The translations under genes were made by a program, and so were the position numbers. From NCBI GenBank assembly GCA_017517865.1, contig JAFWYB010000013.1, positions 1 to 64,000 on the forward strand: DNA of 64,000 nucleotides. The letters are read 5' to 3'. The notes below the pieces were generated by a model. That model was not told the origin of the DNA. It ran no database searches and saw only the letters and a program-made list of their open reading frames with translations. This document shows, piece by piece, positions 43,995-53,459 of the stretch. How positions within the stretch are numbered: the stretch's first letter is position 1; the number at the start of each line of letters is the position of its first letter. The stretch is from Clostridia bacterium (GTDB lineage Bacteria > Bacillota > Clostridia > Oscillospirales > Acutalibacteraceae).

Positions 43995-44025
43995 CCTGTT
44001 ACCGTGGGCTATCCGCGGTAACAGG
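43995..44025 (+). terminator. Hairpin between BspA genes 1 and 2
   Basis: A 10-bp perfect stem (CCTGTTACCG against CGGTAACAGG) without a T run. A related hairpin lies at about 46064-46097 between genes 2 and 3. These may set the relative amounts of the proteins. Confidence 0.5.
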
Positions 44026-44062
44026 TTGGTATAAAGTTTATAAATCTGAAAGGAGAAACATA

Positions 44063-46051
44063 ATGAGCAAAACAATGAAAAAAACCTTATTCATTCTGCT
44101 GTCTGTTATGATGATAGCAACATTGATGCTTTCTGCATCGGCCGCAACAACCGTTAACGGCGGAAGCATTGGTGAAGGCTTCAGCTGGAGCCTTGACAGT
44201 GACGGTAAGCTTACTATTACCGGTGAAGGTGAAATTCCGATTTACTATGAAGAGGACATACCGTGGAATAATATTGAGATCCGAACTCAGATTAAGTCTG
44301 TAGAAATCGGCGAAGGTATCACAAACGTTCCTTACTGTGCATTTTTCAACTGTATTAATCTTGAAAGTGTATCTCTTCCAGATTCCTTAAAGGTAATCGG
44401 TGCAAATGCTTTTAACAACTGTGATAAGCTTGAAGCAATTGAAATACCTTACGATGTTAAAGAAATTTGTGATATGGCTTTTGCATTCAGCGGATTGAAG
44501 TCTTTAACTGTTCCCGACTCTGTTACACTTATAGGTGCAGGTGCATTCGAATATACAAATGTTGAATCAGTTACTCTTTCCAAGAATATTAATATAATCG
44601 CCGCCAAATTGTTCTCCTACTGCGAAGAGCTTAAGAGTATAGCTATTCCCGAAGGCGTAAAAGCAATTAATTCTAATGCTTTCAATAACTGTAAAGCACT
44701 GAAAGAAATAACTATTCCCGATTCAGTTGAACTCATTTCATCCCAGGCCTTTTTTTTCTGTGAATCACTCACTCAGATTAAGCTTCCCGCATCACTGAAG
44801 ACAATCGGCTCAAATGCTTTTTATGCTTCAGGCTTAACCTCATTAACTCTCCCCAACGGTCTTACGACTCTCGATGACGAGGCTCTGGCAGATCTCGATA
44901 TTTCCGGCACACTTGTTATTCCCGACAGTGTGACAAGCATAGGTAAGGATATACTTTCAAGATCTGATTTCACAGAATTGGTATTAGGCTCCGGTATGGA
45001 AACCGTAAACCTTGAAAGCATCAACCATTATATCAGCCTTATTATTCCTGAAGAGGTTAAGGCAATTGCCGGCACTGAAGAGTATATTTACTTTACCGGT
45101 GTTCACTATATGGGTGAAAGAGAAAATCTCACGGTTGAAGATGAAAAACTGAGCGGATCAATTCACTGCATTGAATATATTGATGCAAAAGCTCCTACCT
45201 GTGTCAAAGACGGTCACGAGGCAGGCTACTACTGTGAAGTATGTGATGCTTATTTCCTTAACACAGGCGCTGCAACGGGTGAGTTGGCAACAGGTATTCA
45301 TATATTTGAAGAATATATATCAGATAACAATGCAACCTGCACAGAAGATGCAACAAAGACAGCTTACTGTGAATATAACTGCGGTGAAAAGGATGTTGTA
45401 ACCGATGAGGGTACAGCGTTCGGTCATAGCAGTGTGATTATTCCTGCGGTTCCGTCAACATGTACTGAACCTGGTAAAACTGAAGGATCATACTGCGGTA
45501 CATGTGGAGATATCCTGGTTCGGCCTGATGTTCAACATGTAATCCCTCATAAGTTTGAAAAATATGAGATTTACAAACCGGCTACATGCATTGAAAGGGC
45601 ACAGGAAATATCCTACTGTGAGTACGGATGTAATAATTATGATGTAAGAATCGTTGAAGACTCTTTTGCCGATCATATTCATACAGATGTATGGGAAAAC
45701 TATGCTAAAGAAGGACATTTCCACAGATGTACTGTATGTAACGAGGTTCTTGATTTAACTCCCCATACATACGGTGATGAATGGACGTATTTTGCCGGAT
45801 TAGACCTTGACGGAGAGTTAAGATATGAAAAGACAAGATACTGTACGGTTTGCAATCGTTCCGAAACTGTTGAAATCTCCAAAGAGGAATATAACGCAGC
45901 AACCGGTAACGCAGCGACCGGTAATACGGACAACTGTGACCACCTTTGCCATAAGGACGGCTTTATGGGCTTTATCTGGAAGATAGTAAAGGTATTCCTC
46001 AAGCTCTTCAAATCCAATCCCGTATGCGAATGCGGTGCTGCACACTATTAA
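44063..46051 (+). CDS. BspA-like LRR_5 surface protein with Cys-rich C-terminus
   Basis: 662 residues. Signal peptide, BspA strand (FSWSLDSDGKLTITGEGEI), about nine LRR_5 units (residues 75-320), then three Cys-rich ribbon repeats (CEVCD, CGTCG, CTVCN) and the C-terminal motif CDHLCHKDGFMGFIWKI, a hydrophobic stretch and CECGAAHY. The same ending is found in the next gene. AAAGGAG site, 80 bp after the previous gene. Confidence 0.9.
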   Translation: MSKTMKKTLFILLSVMMIATLMLSASAATTVNGGSIGEGFSWSLDSDGKLTITGEGEIPIYYEEDIPWNNIEIRTQIKSVEIGEGITNVPYCAFFNCINLESVSLPDSLKVIGANAFNNCDKLEAIEIPYDVKEICDMAFAFSGLKSLTVPDSVTLIGAGAFEYTNVESVTLSKNINIIAAKLFSYCEELKSIAIPEGVKAINSNAFNNCKALKEITIPDSVELISSQAFFFCESLTQIKLPASLKTIGSNAFYASGLTSLTLPNGLTTLDDEALADLDISGTLVIPDSVTSIGKDILSRSDFTELVLGSGMETVNLESINHYISLIIPEEVKAIAGTEEYIYFTGVHYMGERENLTVEDEKLSGSIHCIEYIDAKAPTCVKDGHEAGYYCEVCDAYFLNTGAATGELATGIHIFEEYISDNNATCTEDATKTAYCEYNCGEKDVVTDEGTAFGHSSVIIPAVPSTCTEPGKTEGSYCGTCGDILVRPDVQHVIPHKFEKYEIYKPATCIERAQEISYCEYGCNNYDVRIVEDSFADHIHTDVWENYAKEGHFHRCTVCNEVLDLTPHTYGDEWTYFAGLDLDGELRYEKTRYCTVCNRSETVEISKEEYNAATGNAATGNTDNCDHLCHKDGFMGFIWKIVKVFLKLFKSNPVCECGAAHY

Positions 46052-46132
46052 GCTGATAAACTGATACCGTCGGGGAAATATTTCTTCGGCGGTATATGAG
46101 ATTATAAATATAATCCCGAAAGGAGAAAAGCA

Positions 46133-49100
46133 ATGAAAAAACTTTTATCTGTCATTCTTGCAGTTTTGATGATTGCAGCATCAATTCCGATGGCCCTTGT
46201 TCCTGCTTCAGCAGCGGAAGAGGGTTACAACGGAGTACCCCTTTATCCTGAGCTTATTACCGAGGAAAACTATGAAACCTTCGGCCTTAAGGACAAGACC
46301 TACGTAGGCTTCTATGCGATCAGAAATGCATCAGAGCTTTACGGCTTCAACGAGATGTACAAAGAAAACTTCGGTAAATACAACGATGCGAATGTTGTGC
46401 TTCTCAATGATATCGTTGTCAATACCGATATGAGCAATCCGGAATATACCTGGAGTGCTGATATCTTCAATTATTACGGTAACTTCGACGGTAACGGCTG
46501 CACAATCAGCGGTCTTTACTGTGTTGATGACACCAAAAATGCTGCAGGTCTTTTCGGCTCTCTCGGCGGCGTTGCCTACGATGGCGACAGCTATGTAAAA
46601 AACCTTACCATTGCAAATTCAAGGTTTTCTTCAGATTATTCTGTAGGTGCTCTTGCAGGTGGTCTGTACGGTCAGGGTTATACAATCTCAAACTGCCTTA
46701 TTGCTTCTGATGTAGTAATTGAAACAGCAGCACCCTTTGCGGGCGGTATGTTCGGTATTATCGATTCTGACTTCAGATATTATTTCACACGTATGAACCT
46801 TATTGAAAACTGCGTTATGGCAGGTAAGGTAAAAAGCAGCCGTTCAAACTATGGTATAGGCGCATTCGGCGGCTATGCAAGACATGACGGCAGACAGTTT
46901 GTAGAAGCTAAAAACTGCTATTATGTTGAAGGCAACATTATCAGCGGCAGCAGCACAGTACGCAACTACGGCTTCGGCGGTAAATCTGTTGACTACATCA
47001 CAAATAAGGGTTGCACAAAGATAGCAAACCTCAATGCGGCTCATACCTGCATCAATGTTACCCGTGTTGCAACCGATCCCACCTGCTCATACGAAGGTGT
47101 TAGCAGCTATACTCACTGTATTTTCTGCGGCAAAAAGGAAGGCACAGACACCTCTACAGCAGCTCACGGCAAGCACGTTATGGGCGATTATGTTTATAAC
47201 AACGACGGCACCTGCTATGAAAACGGTACAAAGACAAAGAAATGTATCTATCACTGCGGCAAGGCTGAAACAGTTGAAGCCCCCGACACAATTACCCACG
47301 GCAAGATGAAGACTGTATACAAAACTGAGGCTACCTGTAAGAATGCAGGCCACAGCACCTATGAGGAATGTACAGTCTGCGGCTATAAGGTCGGTTATAT
47401 AGCTTTTGATCAGCTTGAATGTAACTTTGAGAAATACGAAACTGTGCCCGCTACCTGTACAAGAAGCGGTATGATTACCTACAGATGCACTCTCTGCAAG
47501 GAACTCAAGTATGAGGAAATTCCTGCTCTCGGTCATGACCTTGTAATGCAGGACGGTAAGGCTCCCACCTGTAAGGAAGAGGGCTACTCCTCACATGCTT
47601 ATTGCACAAGATGTGATTACAAGACAGAGGAATACACAGTATTCGATAACGTATGGCATGACTATTCAGTTCCGGTTGAAACCAAGGAGCCTACCTGCAC
47701 AGGTTCAGGTTACACCAGATATAAGTGTAAATGGTGTGACAGCACTGAAATCAGAGACAGAAAACCTTATTTGTCTCACGATTACAAGTGGACCTTAAAC
47801 GAAGAATACAGCCACTGCGGTCAAAAGCCCTATTATGACGGTGTATGCGAAGACTGCGGATACGCGACTTACAAGTTCGAAGGCGACGTTATAGAACACG
47901 ATTTTGTTTATGACCGCACCGAGGAGCCTACCTGCTACAAAGTAGGTCTCGACTATTATCGCTGTACCAAGTGCTCAAGAGAGATCTACGAGGTTATTCC
48001 TATGCTTGAACACAAGTTTGATATTTTATCTTCAGCCGATGTTGCCGGATGCACTGAGGGCGGAAGTGAGCTTTACCGCTGCTCAAACGGCTGCGGCGAC
48101 TATAAAAGAGTTTACATTGAGCCTCTGGGCCACGATATTGTAGTAACACAGGCAGTTGAAGCAACCTGCATCACAGACGGCTGGACAGCAGGCGAAAAGT
48201 GCTCAAGATGCGATTATGTCGTAACTTCACAGAAAATTCCTGCAACAGGACATACATACGACGAAGAAAACGGCAAGGTAATTTCTGAGCCTACATGTCT
48301 TCCCGGTCTGACAGAGTACAGCTGCTCAGAATGTGGCGATACACTTCTTAAGGAAATTGCTGCAACAGGTGAGCACGAGCTCGAAACAAAAACAGTTACT
48401 GAGGCAACCTGTAAGGAAAGAGAAAAAACTGAAACAACCTGTAAAAACTGTGAATATTATGTTGTGACAACAGGTGACTATGCTGATGAGCATAAGGAAA
48501 TCAAGGTAAGACCCGGTGTTGAAGCAACATGTACGTCGTACGGTTATACCGATGAGACCTATTGTGCTTACTGCGGAGTTGTTACAAAGCAGAGGGAAAG
48601 TATTCCTATTGGCGACCATAAGGAAGAGATTATTCCCGAAGTGCCTGCAACATGCACTATGGGCGGATATACAAGCGGTGTGAAGTGTAGCCACTGTGGC
48701 ACTATCATAGACCGTCCCGCTCCTGTTGATCCGATGGGTCACGAGATGATTGAAATCGAACCCATTAAGCTTCCTACCTGTAACGAAACAGGCCACGCAG
48801 CTGTATACAAATGTAAGAACTGTGATTATGTAAGCCCAAAAATTGAGTTTACCGATTTGAGTGATCATACATATGATACCGAGCTCATCCGCCCGAGCGA
48901 CTGCTCTAATCATCCCCTTTACCGCGGCGTATGCAAAGTATGCTCTCACACAATTGAATATGAGGATACAAGATTCGGTAATGATGGCACAAGCCATAAC
49001 TTCGGCGATAAAATAGGAGCTCTGCCCTACGAATATGTATCAGAAACACAGTGCGGAGTTCGCTGTAATTCCTGTAATAAAATGGAATATACCGTAAATC

Positions 49101-49366
49101 ACAGCTTATTATTTGACGCCGACACCGTGTATTCCCATAAAGGAACTTACGGCAATTATACATATTATGCAACGGGTAAGTGCGGTTTATGCTATCAGAC
49201 AGTTACATTACAAATTGATAAGGGAGAAATTCGCGGCAATTATCAGGAATGCGACCATATCTGCCACAAGACAGGATTTATGGGCTTCTTTGCAAAGATA
49301 GCAATGTTCTTCTGGAAGCTGTTCAAGACCAATCCCGTATGTGAATGCGGTATGGCTCATTATTAA
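46133..49366 (+). CDS. Large Cys-rich repeat surface protein
   Basis: 1,077 residues. Signal peptide (1-28), a GLUG-like beta-helix region (about 85-290: NFDGNGCTISGLY, AAGLFGSLGG, VGALAGGLYG), then some 15 Cys-rich units of about 40-45 residues (PTC-x3-G-x3-YxCxxC, closing in IPxxGH). It ends in CDHICHKTGFMGFFAKI and CECGMAHY. Paired CxxC motifs and a conserved His suggest metal-binding or disulfide-stabilised modules. It is the third gene of the tetR unit. Confidence 0.88.
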   Translation: MKKLLSVILAVLMIAASIPMALVPASAAEEGYNGVPLYPELITEENYETFGLKDKTYVGFYAIRNASELYGFNEMYKENFGKYNDANVVLLNDIVVNTDMSNPEYTWSADIFNYYGNFDGNGCTISGLYCVDDTKNAAGLFGSLGGVAYDGDSYVKNLTIANSRFSSDYSVGALAGGLYGQGYTISNCLIASDVVIETAAPFAGGMFGIIDSDFRYYFTRMNLIENCVMAGKVKSSRSNYGIGAFGGYARHDGRQFVEAKNCYYVEGNIISGSSTVRNYGFGGKSVDYITNKGCTKIANLNAAHTCINVTRVATDPTCSYEGVSSYTHCIFCGKKEGTDTSTAAHGKHVMGDYVYNNDGTCYENGTKTKKCIYHCGKAETVEAPDTITHGKMKTVYKTEATCKNAGHSTYEECTVCGYKVGYIAFDQLECNFEKYETVPATCTRSGMITYRCTLCKELKYEEIPALGHDLVMQDGKAPTCKEEGYSSHAYCTRCDYKTEEYTVFDNVWHDYSVPVETKEPTCTGSGYTRYKCKWCDSTEIRDRKPYLSHDYKWTLNEEYSHCGQKPYYDGVCEDCGYATYKFEGDVIEHDFVYDRTEEPTCYKVGLDYYRCTKCSREIYEVIPMLEHKFDILSSADVAGCTEGGSELYRCSNGCGDYKRVYIEPLGHDIVVTQAVEATCITDGWTAGEKCSRCDYVVTSQKIPATGHTYDEENGKVISEPTCLPGLTEYSCSECGDTLLKEIAATGEHELETKTVTEATCKEREKTETTCKNCEYYVVTTGDYADEHKEIKVRPGVEATCTSYGYTDETYCAYCGVVTKQRESIPIGDHKEEIIPEVPATCTMGGYTSGVKCSHCGTIIDRPAPVDPMGHEMIEIEPIKLPTCNETGHAAVYKCKNCDYVSPKIEFTDLSDHTYDTELIRPSDCSNHPLYRGVCKVCSHTIEYEDTRFGNDGTSHNFGDKIGALPYEYVSETQCGVRCNSCNKMEYTVNHSLLFDADTVYSHKGTYGNYTYYATGKCGLCYQTVTLQIDKGEIRGNYQECDHICHKTGFMGFFAKIAMFFWKLFKTNPVCECGMAHY

Positions 49367-49384
49367 TATTAAAGTTTATATAAT

Positions 49385-49412
49385 TACCGCCGGGGAGTAA
49401 AACCCTCGGCGG
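49385..49412 (+). terminator. Hairpin terminator of the BspA unit
   Basis: Stem ACCGCCG-GGG against CCC-TCGGCGGT with an AT-rich tail. Confidence 0.6.
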
Positions 49413-50372
49413 TTATGTCATAAAAAAATCATTTAGCTATTTTGTTAAAAACTTTTTATAGCACAGCCTGTTTTCATTATCAAGAGCCGCTCTGCTTCTT
49501 CTCTTGACAATAAAAATATCCTGTGCTCTTTTGTAATTACGAGGGTGATACCCTCACCGTATAACCGTTAAGGCTATCAAAAAAATATTCAAGGAAGAAT
49601 GTAACAATTCAATAACACTCAGAAGAAAAAACTTTTTCTTTTTGGCGGCAGGTGCGAAGCAAAAATTTTTTTCTACTTTTTTCAAAACTCAGGAACATTT
49701 TTGCGTTCTGATGTCGTTATATATATGGAGAGAAAAATATTTTTTCAAAAGCCTAAACTAAATATTATTGACCGTGAAAAAATTTTTTAAACTCTTCGAC
49801 AAATTCCGCATTGACAAATTTTTCTTGTTGAACTACAATAGCTCCGTCAACACAGACGTTAAAAGTTAGGCTCGCTGTGACAAAAGGTAGCTGTCCCTTT
49901 CAGCGAGATGTGGAGACAGAGTTAACCCTATTTTCTTTTTTTCTTTTTCTTTTGCTTTGATTTAATTCAAAGCCGTTACATATTTTGGGTTTAAAATAGA
50001 ATACCGGCGCGGAAAGAAATTTTCTTCCACGCTTGTTTCTGTTGCCCGAAGTATGTAGCGGCTTTTTTGTTTTGCAATTTTTCTTGCGGCGGGTTGTAAA
50101 TATTTTGAAAACAATTTGATTTTTGGGTGTCCACTTGGCTTCTCCCAGTCCTAATAGGTGAGGAATTGTTTCTGCATCAAAACAAAAAGCTCAAAACATT
50201 TGGAAAGGAGTCAGAAAAAGTTAAGAACAATAATTCAAACTTAATTACAATTATCAGAACACAATGAATGCGGTTTTAGGTGGCTTCAGTATCAACAAGC
50301 ACTGAATTTATACGGACACATTTACTTGTTGCTACCTCAATGCGATGGCATTAGTATCAACAAGCAACCTTG
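49413..50372. other. ~1 kb non-coding debris of a mobile element
   Basis: No reading frame of note on either strand. It holds A/T-rich tracts and an 18-nt direct repeat (AGTATCAACAAGCA-type at about 50288 and 50352). It leads into the serine recombinase fragment, so it is probably decayed integrative-element DNA. Confidence 0.5.
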
Positions 50373-50717
50373 TCATTATCATTGGAAAATGAGCAGAAAA
50401 CTTTAAAGGAATCCATTTCCACAACGGAAGAGTATATCAGCACCGCATCCGTCAAGAAAGAAAACTTACAACAATTCATTGATAAAGCAAAGCGTGTTAC
50501 AAGACTTAAAGAATTGACTCCTGAAATAGTGCATGAGTTTATTGAAAAGATTGTTGTATCAAAGCCAAACTACATTGACGGTGTTAGACATCAAAACATT
50601 GATATATACTATAAAGGTGTTGGTATTATCAAATTCTTCTCGCCTGAAGAAATGGAAACTCTTTATCAGAAGCACATTAACAGCAAACGACCAAAAGAAA
50701 AAAACGGCATAGCATAA
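50373..50717 (+). pseudogene. 3' fragment of a large serine recombinase (DUF4368)
   Basis: About 114 codons of the C-terminal end: a coiled-coil part (LENEQKTLKESISTTEEYIS), then LTPEIVHEFIEKIVVSKP and QNIDIYYKGVGII. These are the DUF4368 end of TndX/TnpX-like serine recombinases. The catalytic and zinc domains are absent, and the apparent start has no ribosome binding site. It is a relic of an integrated element. Confidence 0.8.
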
Positions 50718-50823
50718 GCTACACCGTGAAAAATCAATATTAAATTTTACTACAAAGGCCACCTCGGGGTACCAACTTCCTTATGAAGGGCACCCCAAAG
50801 GCGACTTTTTTTCAATGCGAATT

Positions 50824-50855
50824 AAAAAAGCTGACGCGGTTGCGTCAGCTTTTTT
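50824..50855. terminator. Bidirectional terminator
   Basis: AAAAAAGCTGACGC against GCGTCAGCTTTTT with a 4-nt loop, ending at the prfB stop codon. It works in both directions. Confidence 0.88.
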
Positions 50856-50856
50856 C

Positions 50857-51978
50857 TTATTCTACTGAAAGTGAGTCAAGTGACTGCTTCTTAAGGTATG
50901 CGTTTATGAAGCCGTCGATTTCACCGTCCATAACGGCATTGATGTTACCCATTTCAAAGCCTGTTCTGTGATCCTTTGCAAGTGTGTAGGGCATAAATAC
51001 GTATGAACGTATCTGGCTGCCCCAGCCGATTTCCTTCTGCTCTCCCTTGATATCCTCAATCTTGTCAAGATGCTCTCTTTCCTTGATTTCGATGAGCTTT
51101 GACTTGAGCATTCTCATACAAACTTCTCTGTTCTGATGCTGGCTTCTTTCAACCTGGCAGGAAACTACGATGCCTGTGGGCTCGTGGATAAGACGAACTG
51201 CCGAAGAGGTCTTGTTAACCTTCTGTCCGCCCGCACCTGAAGCACGGTAAACCTCCATCTTGATGTCTTCTTCTCTGATTTCAACCTCAACGGTGTCGTC
51301 GATTTCGGGCATAACCTCAAGTGAGGCAAAGGAGGTGTGTCTTCTTCCCGAGGAGTCAAAGGGTGAAACACGTACAAGACGGTGAACGCCCATTTCGCTC
51401 TTGAGATAGCCGTATGCGTTTTCACCCTCAATAACAACGGTTGCAGACTTGAGACCTGCTTCGTCGCCGTCGAGGAAGTCAACGGTTGTGAACTTGAAGC
51501 CGTGCTTTGTTGACCACTGACCGTACATACGGAAAAGCATCTGGCACCAGTCCTGAGCCTCGGTACCGCCTGCACCTGCATGGAAGGTAAGAATTGCATT
51601 GTTGTTGTCGTATTCGCCTGAAAGAAGAGTTGCAAGAGTCTGCTTTTCAAGCTCTGCCTCAACTGCCTTTACGCTTTCTTCACAGTCGGGAAGAAGGTCA
51701 AGATCGCCCTCTTCGTCTGAAAGCTCAATCATTACAAGAGCATCCTCATAGGCTGTTTTAAGATCCTCGTAAGCCTTGGTTTTGTTTTTGAGTGCGGCAA
51801 TTCTCTGAAGCACCTTCTGTGAATTGGCAAGGTCACCCCAGAAATCCTCAGCAGTAGTTTTCTCTTCAAGCGCAACTATTTCCTTTGCCATCTCATCAAG
51901 GCCGAGAGCGGCCGAAAGCTCTGTAAGAGGCTTTTCGCTTTCAAGAAGTCTGAGTCTTAATTCTTCAAACTGAATCAT
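50857..51978 (-). CDS. prfB: Peptide chain release factor 2
   Basis: The 373-residue protein has the RF2 stop-recognition SPF (205-207) and the peptidyl-hydrolysis GGQ (250-252, in SGAGGQKVNKT). It terminates translation at UGA and UAA. It reads in a single frame from ATG 51978 (AAAGGA site), so the programmed frameshift that controls RF2 in many bacteria is not needed here. Confidence 0.97.
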   Translation of the reverse strand: MIQFEELRLRLLESEKPLTELSAALGLDEMAKEIVALEEKTTAEDFWGDLANSQKVLQRIAALKNKTKAYEDLKTAYEDALVMIELSDEEGDLDLLPDCEESVKAVEAELEKQTLATLLSGEYDNNNAILTFHAGAGGTEAQDWCQMLFRMYGQWSTKHGFKFTTVDFLDGDEAGLKSATVVIEGENAYGYLKSEMGVHRLVRVSPFDSSGRRHTSFASLEVMPEIDDTVEVEIREEDIKMEVYRASGAGGQKVNKTSSAVRLIHEPTGIVVSCQVERSQHQNREVCMRMLKSKLIEIKEREHLDKIEDIKGEQKEIGWGSQIRSYVFMPYTLAKDHRTGFEMGNINAVMDGEIDGFINAYLKKQSLDSLSVE

Positions 51979-52246
51979 ATAAATAAATCCTTTCGATAAA
52001 CTTCACTGTCAAGATAAAAGGTATTTTTAAATCATAAAAACCACCTGAACAAAATAATCCTTTTACATTATACACATTTATTTTTAAAGAGCAACACATT
52101 TAAAGAAAATTTATAGTCAAATTAAAGAAAAAATATATCATATACTATATTCAGATAACCGAACGGGCAATAAAATTTATCAAAATTATTGCTTTTAAAC
52201 TCAAAAAGGTCTAAAATAAAAAGGATATCATCTTTAGGAGTATGCT

Positions 52247-53329
52247 ATGAACTATTACAATTGCTTATGTAACGGCTGCGGTCAGCCCCTCAGGGAGGAC
52301 GAGGACATTGTTGTCTGCCCCGAATGCGGCACACCTCAGCACAGAGAATGCTATAAAAAAGAAAACCGCTGTGTAAACGCTCATCTTCACAGTGACAGCT
52401 TCGTCTGGTCGCCCGCAGAAGGCCACGTACCGTCTTCAGCAGCTGTGCCCGCTTTGCAGATACCTGCTAAAGAAAAGCTCCCCTGCCCCTCCTGCGGTCA
52501 CCTTAACGAGCCCGATGCAAAGGTATGCGAAAGCTGCTCGATGAAGCTCATCGTCTTGGGCATGAACCTTGCCCAAACGGCTCAGGAAACGGGACACATT
52601 GCACCCGCCTCTTCAAAAAAACTGCCCGATTACCCCGCGCCCTTTGTTCTCGGCCGGGGAGAAGGCTTCGAATATGATAACGCGGCTTGTGAAGAGCCCG
52701 CAGCTGCCGCAGATGAAGACACTCCGGCAGAGGCTCCGCAGGAGCAGGCAATCAGAAGAGAGCAGGCAAGACAGCACCTCGTTCTGCGCTTTATAGGCAC
52801 CAACACCGAAAAATATCTCGAAAACTTTTCACGGCTTGAAAGCGGTCGTCGGGCGCGCTTTAATTTTGCCGCATTCTTCTTCGCTCCCTACTGGTTCTTT
52901 TACCGTAAGCTTTATAAGCCCGGAATAATCTTTCTTACGGTTTCCTTCCTGCACTCAATTTATTTTTCTCCCGCTCTTTCGGAATATCTTACGGTAGTTG
53001 AAAAATACCGTTCTATGGCTCAGCAGCTTTTCACCGACGAAGCCCTTTATACAGCCATTCTTAACGAGCTTGCGCCCCTTATGCCTACGGTTTCACTGGC
53101 ACTTATCACATCTCTGGCGCTTAAACTTATCGCAGGCTTTATTGCCTATCCCCTTTACAAGAAATACACCGACGCTTCGGTTGCCCGGATAATGTCATCT
53201 CCCTCTGCCGAAGCGGGTCTTGCCGCAACGGCAAAGCTCGGAGGCACGTCCTTTATAGGTGTTTTTGCAGCCTTTTTCGGCACAGAGCTTTTAAGCTATA
53301 TTGTGAGTATGATAATGTACGGTATGTAA
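52247..53329 (+). CDS. Prokaryotic-RING / zinc-ribbon / DUF2628 membrane protein
   Basis: 360 residues. The N-terminal Prok-RING finger (CNGCGQPLREDEDIVVCPEC, then H-x2-CY) is followed by a zinc ribbon at about 84-105 (CPSCG and CESCS), an Ala/Pro/Glu-rich linker, and a DUF2628-type membrane domain (FNFAAFFFAPYWFFYRKLY) with three to four hydrophobic segments. Prokaryotic RING-like domains are thought to bind proteins, and no ubiquitin-like partner is nearby. The role is unknown. Confidence 0.8.
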   Translation: MNYYNCLCNGCGQPLREDEDIVVCPECGTPQHRECYKKENRCVNAHLHSDSFVWSPAEGHVPSSAAVPALQIPAKEKLPCPSCGHLNEPDAKVCESCSMKLIVLGMNLAQTAQETGHIAPASSKKLPDYPAPFVLGRGEGFEYDNAACEEPAAAADEDTPAEAPQEQAIRREQARQHLVLRFIGTNTEKYLENFSRLESGRRARFNFAAFFFAPYWFFYRKLYKPGIIFLTVSFLHSIYFSPALSEYLTVVEKYRSMAQQLFTDEALYTAILNELAPLMPTVSLALITSLALKLIAGFIAYPLYKKYTDASVARIMSSPSAEAGLAATAKLGGTSFIGVFAAFFGTELLSYIVSMIMYGM

Positions 53330-53381
53330 ACAGCAACTGCCTCAAAGCACAATTTATTTACAAATTATCTGACGCTTTCTA

Positions 53382-53410
53382 TTGACAAAATCTTCAAAAT
53401 TAGGTATGTT
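53382..53410 (+). promoter_or_regulatory. Candidate promoter
   Basis: TTGACA (53382-53387), 17 bp, TATGTT (53405-53410), 50 bp before the gene at 53460. Confidence 0.55.
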
Positions 53411-53459
53411 ATTATAAAGAAGTAAAATCGAAAATATATTTCAAAGAGGAGAATCTCAG

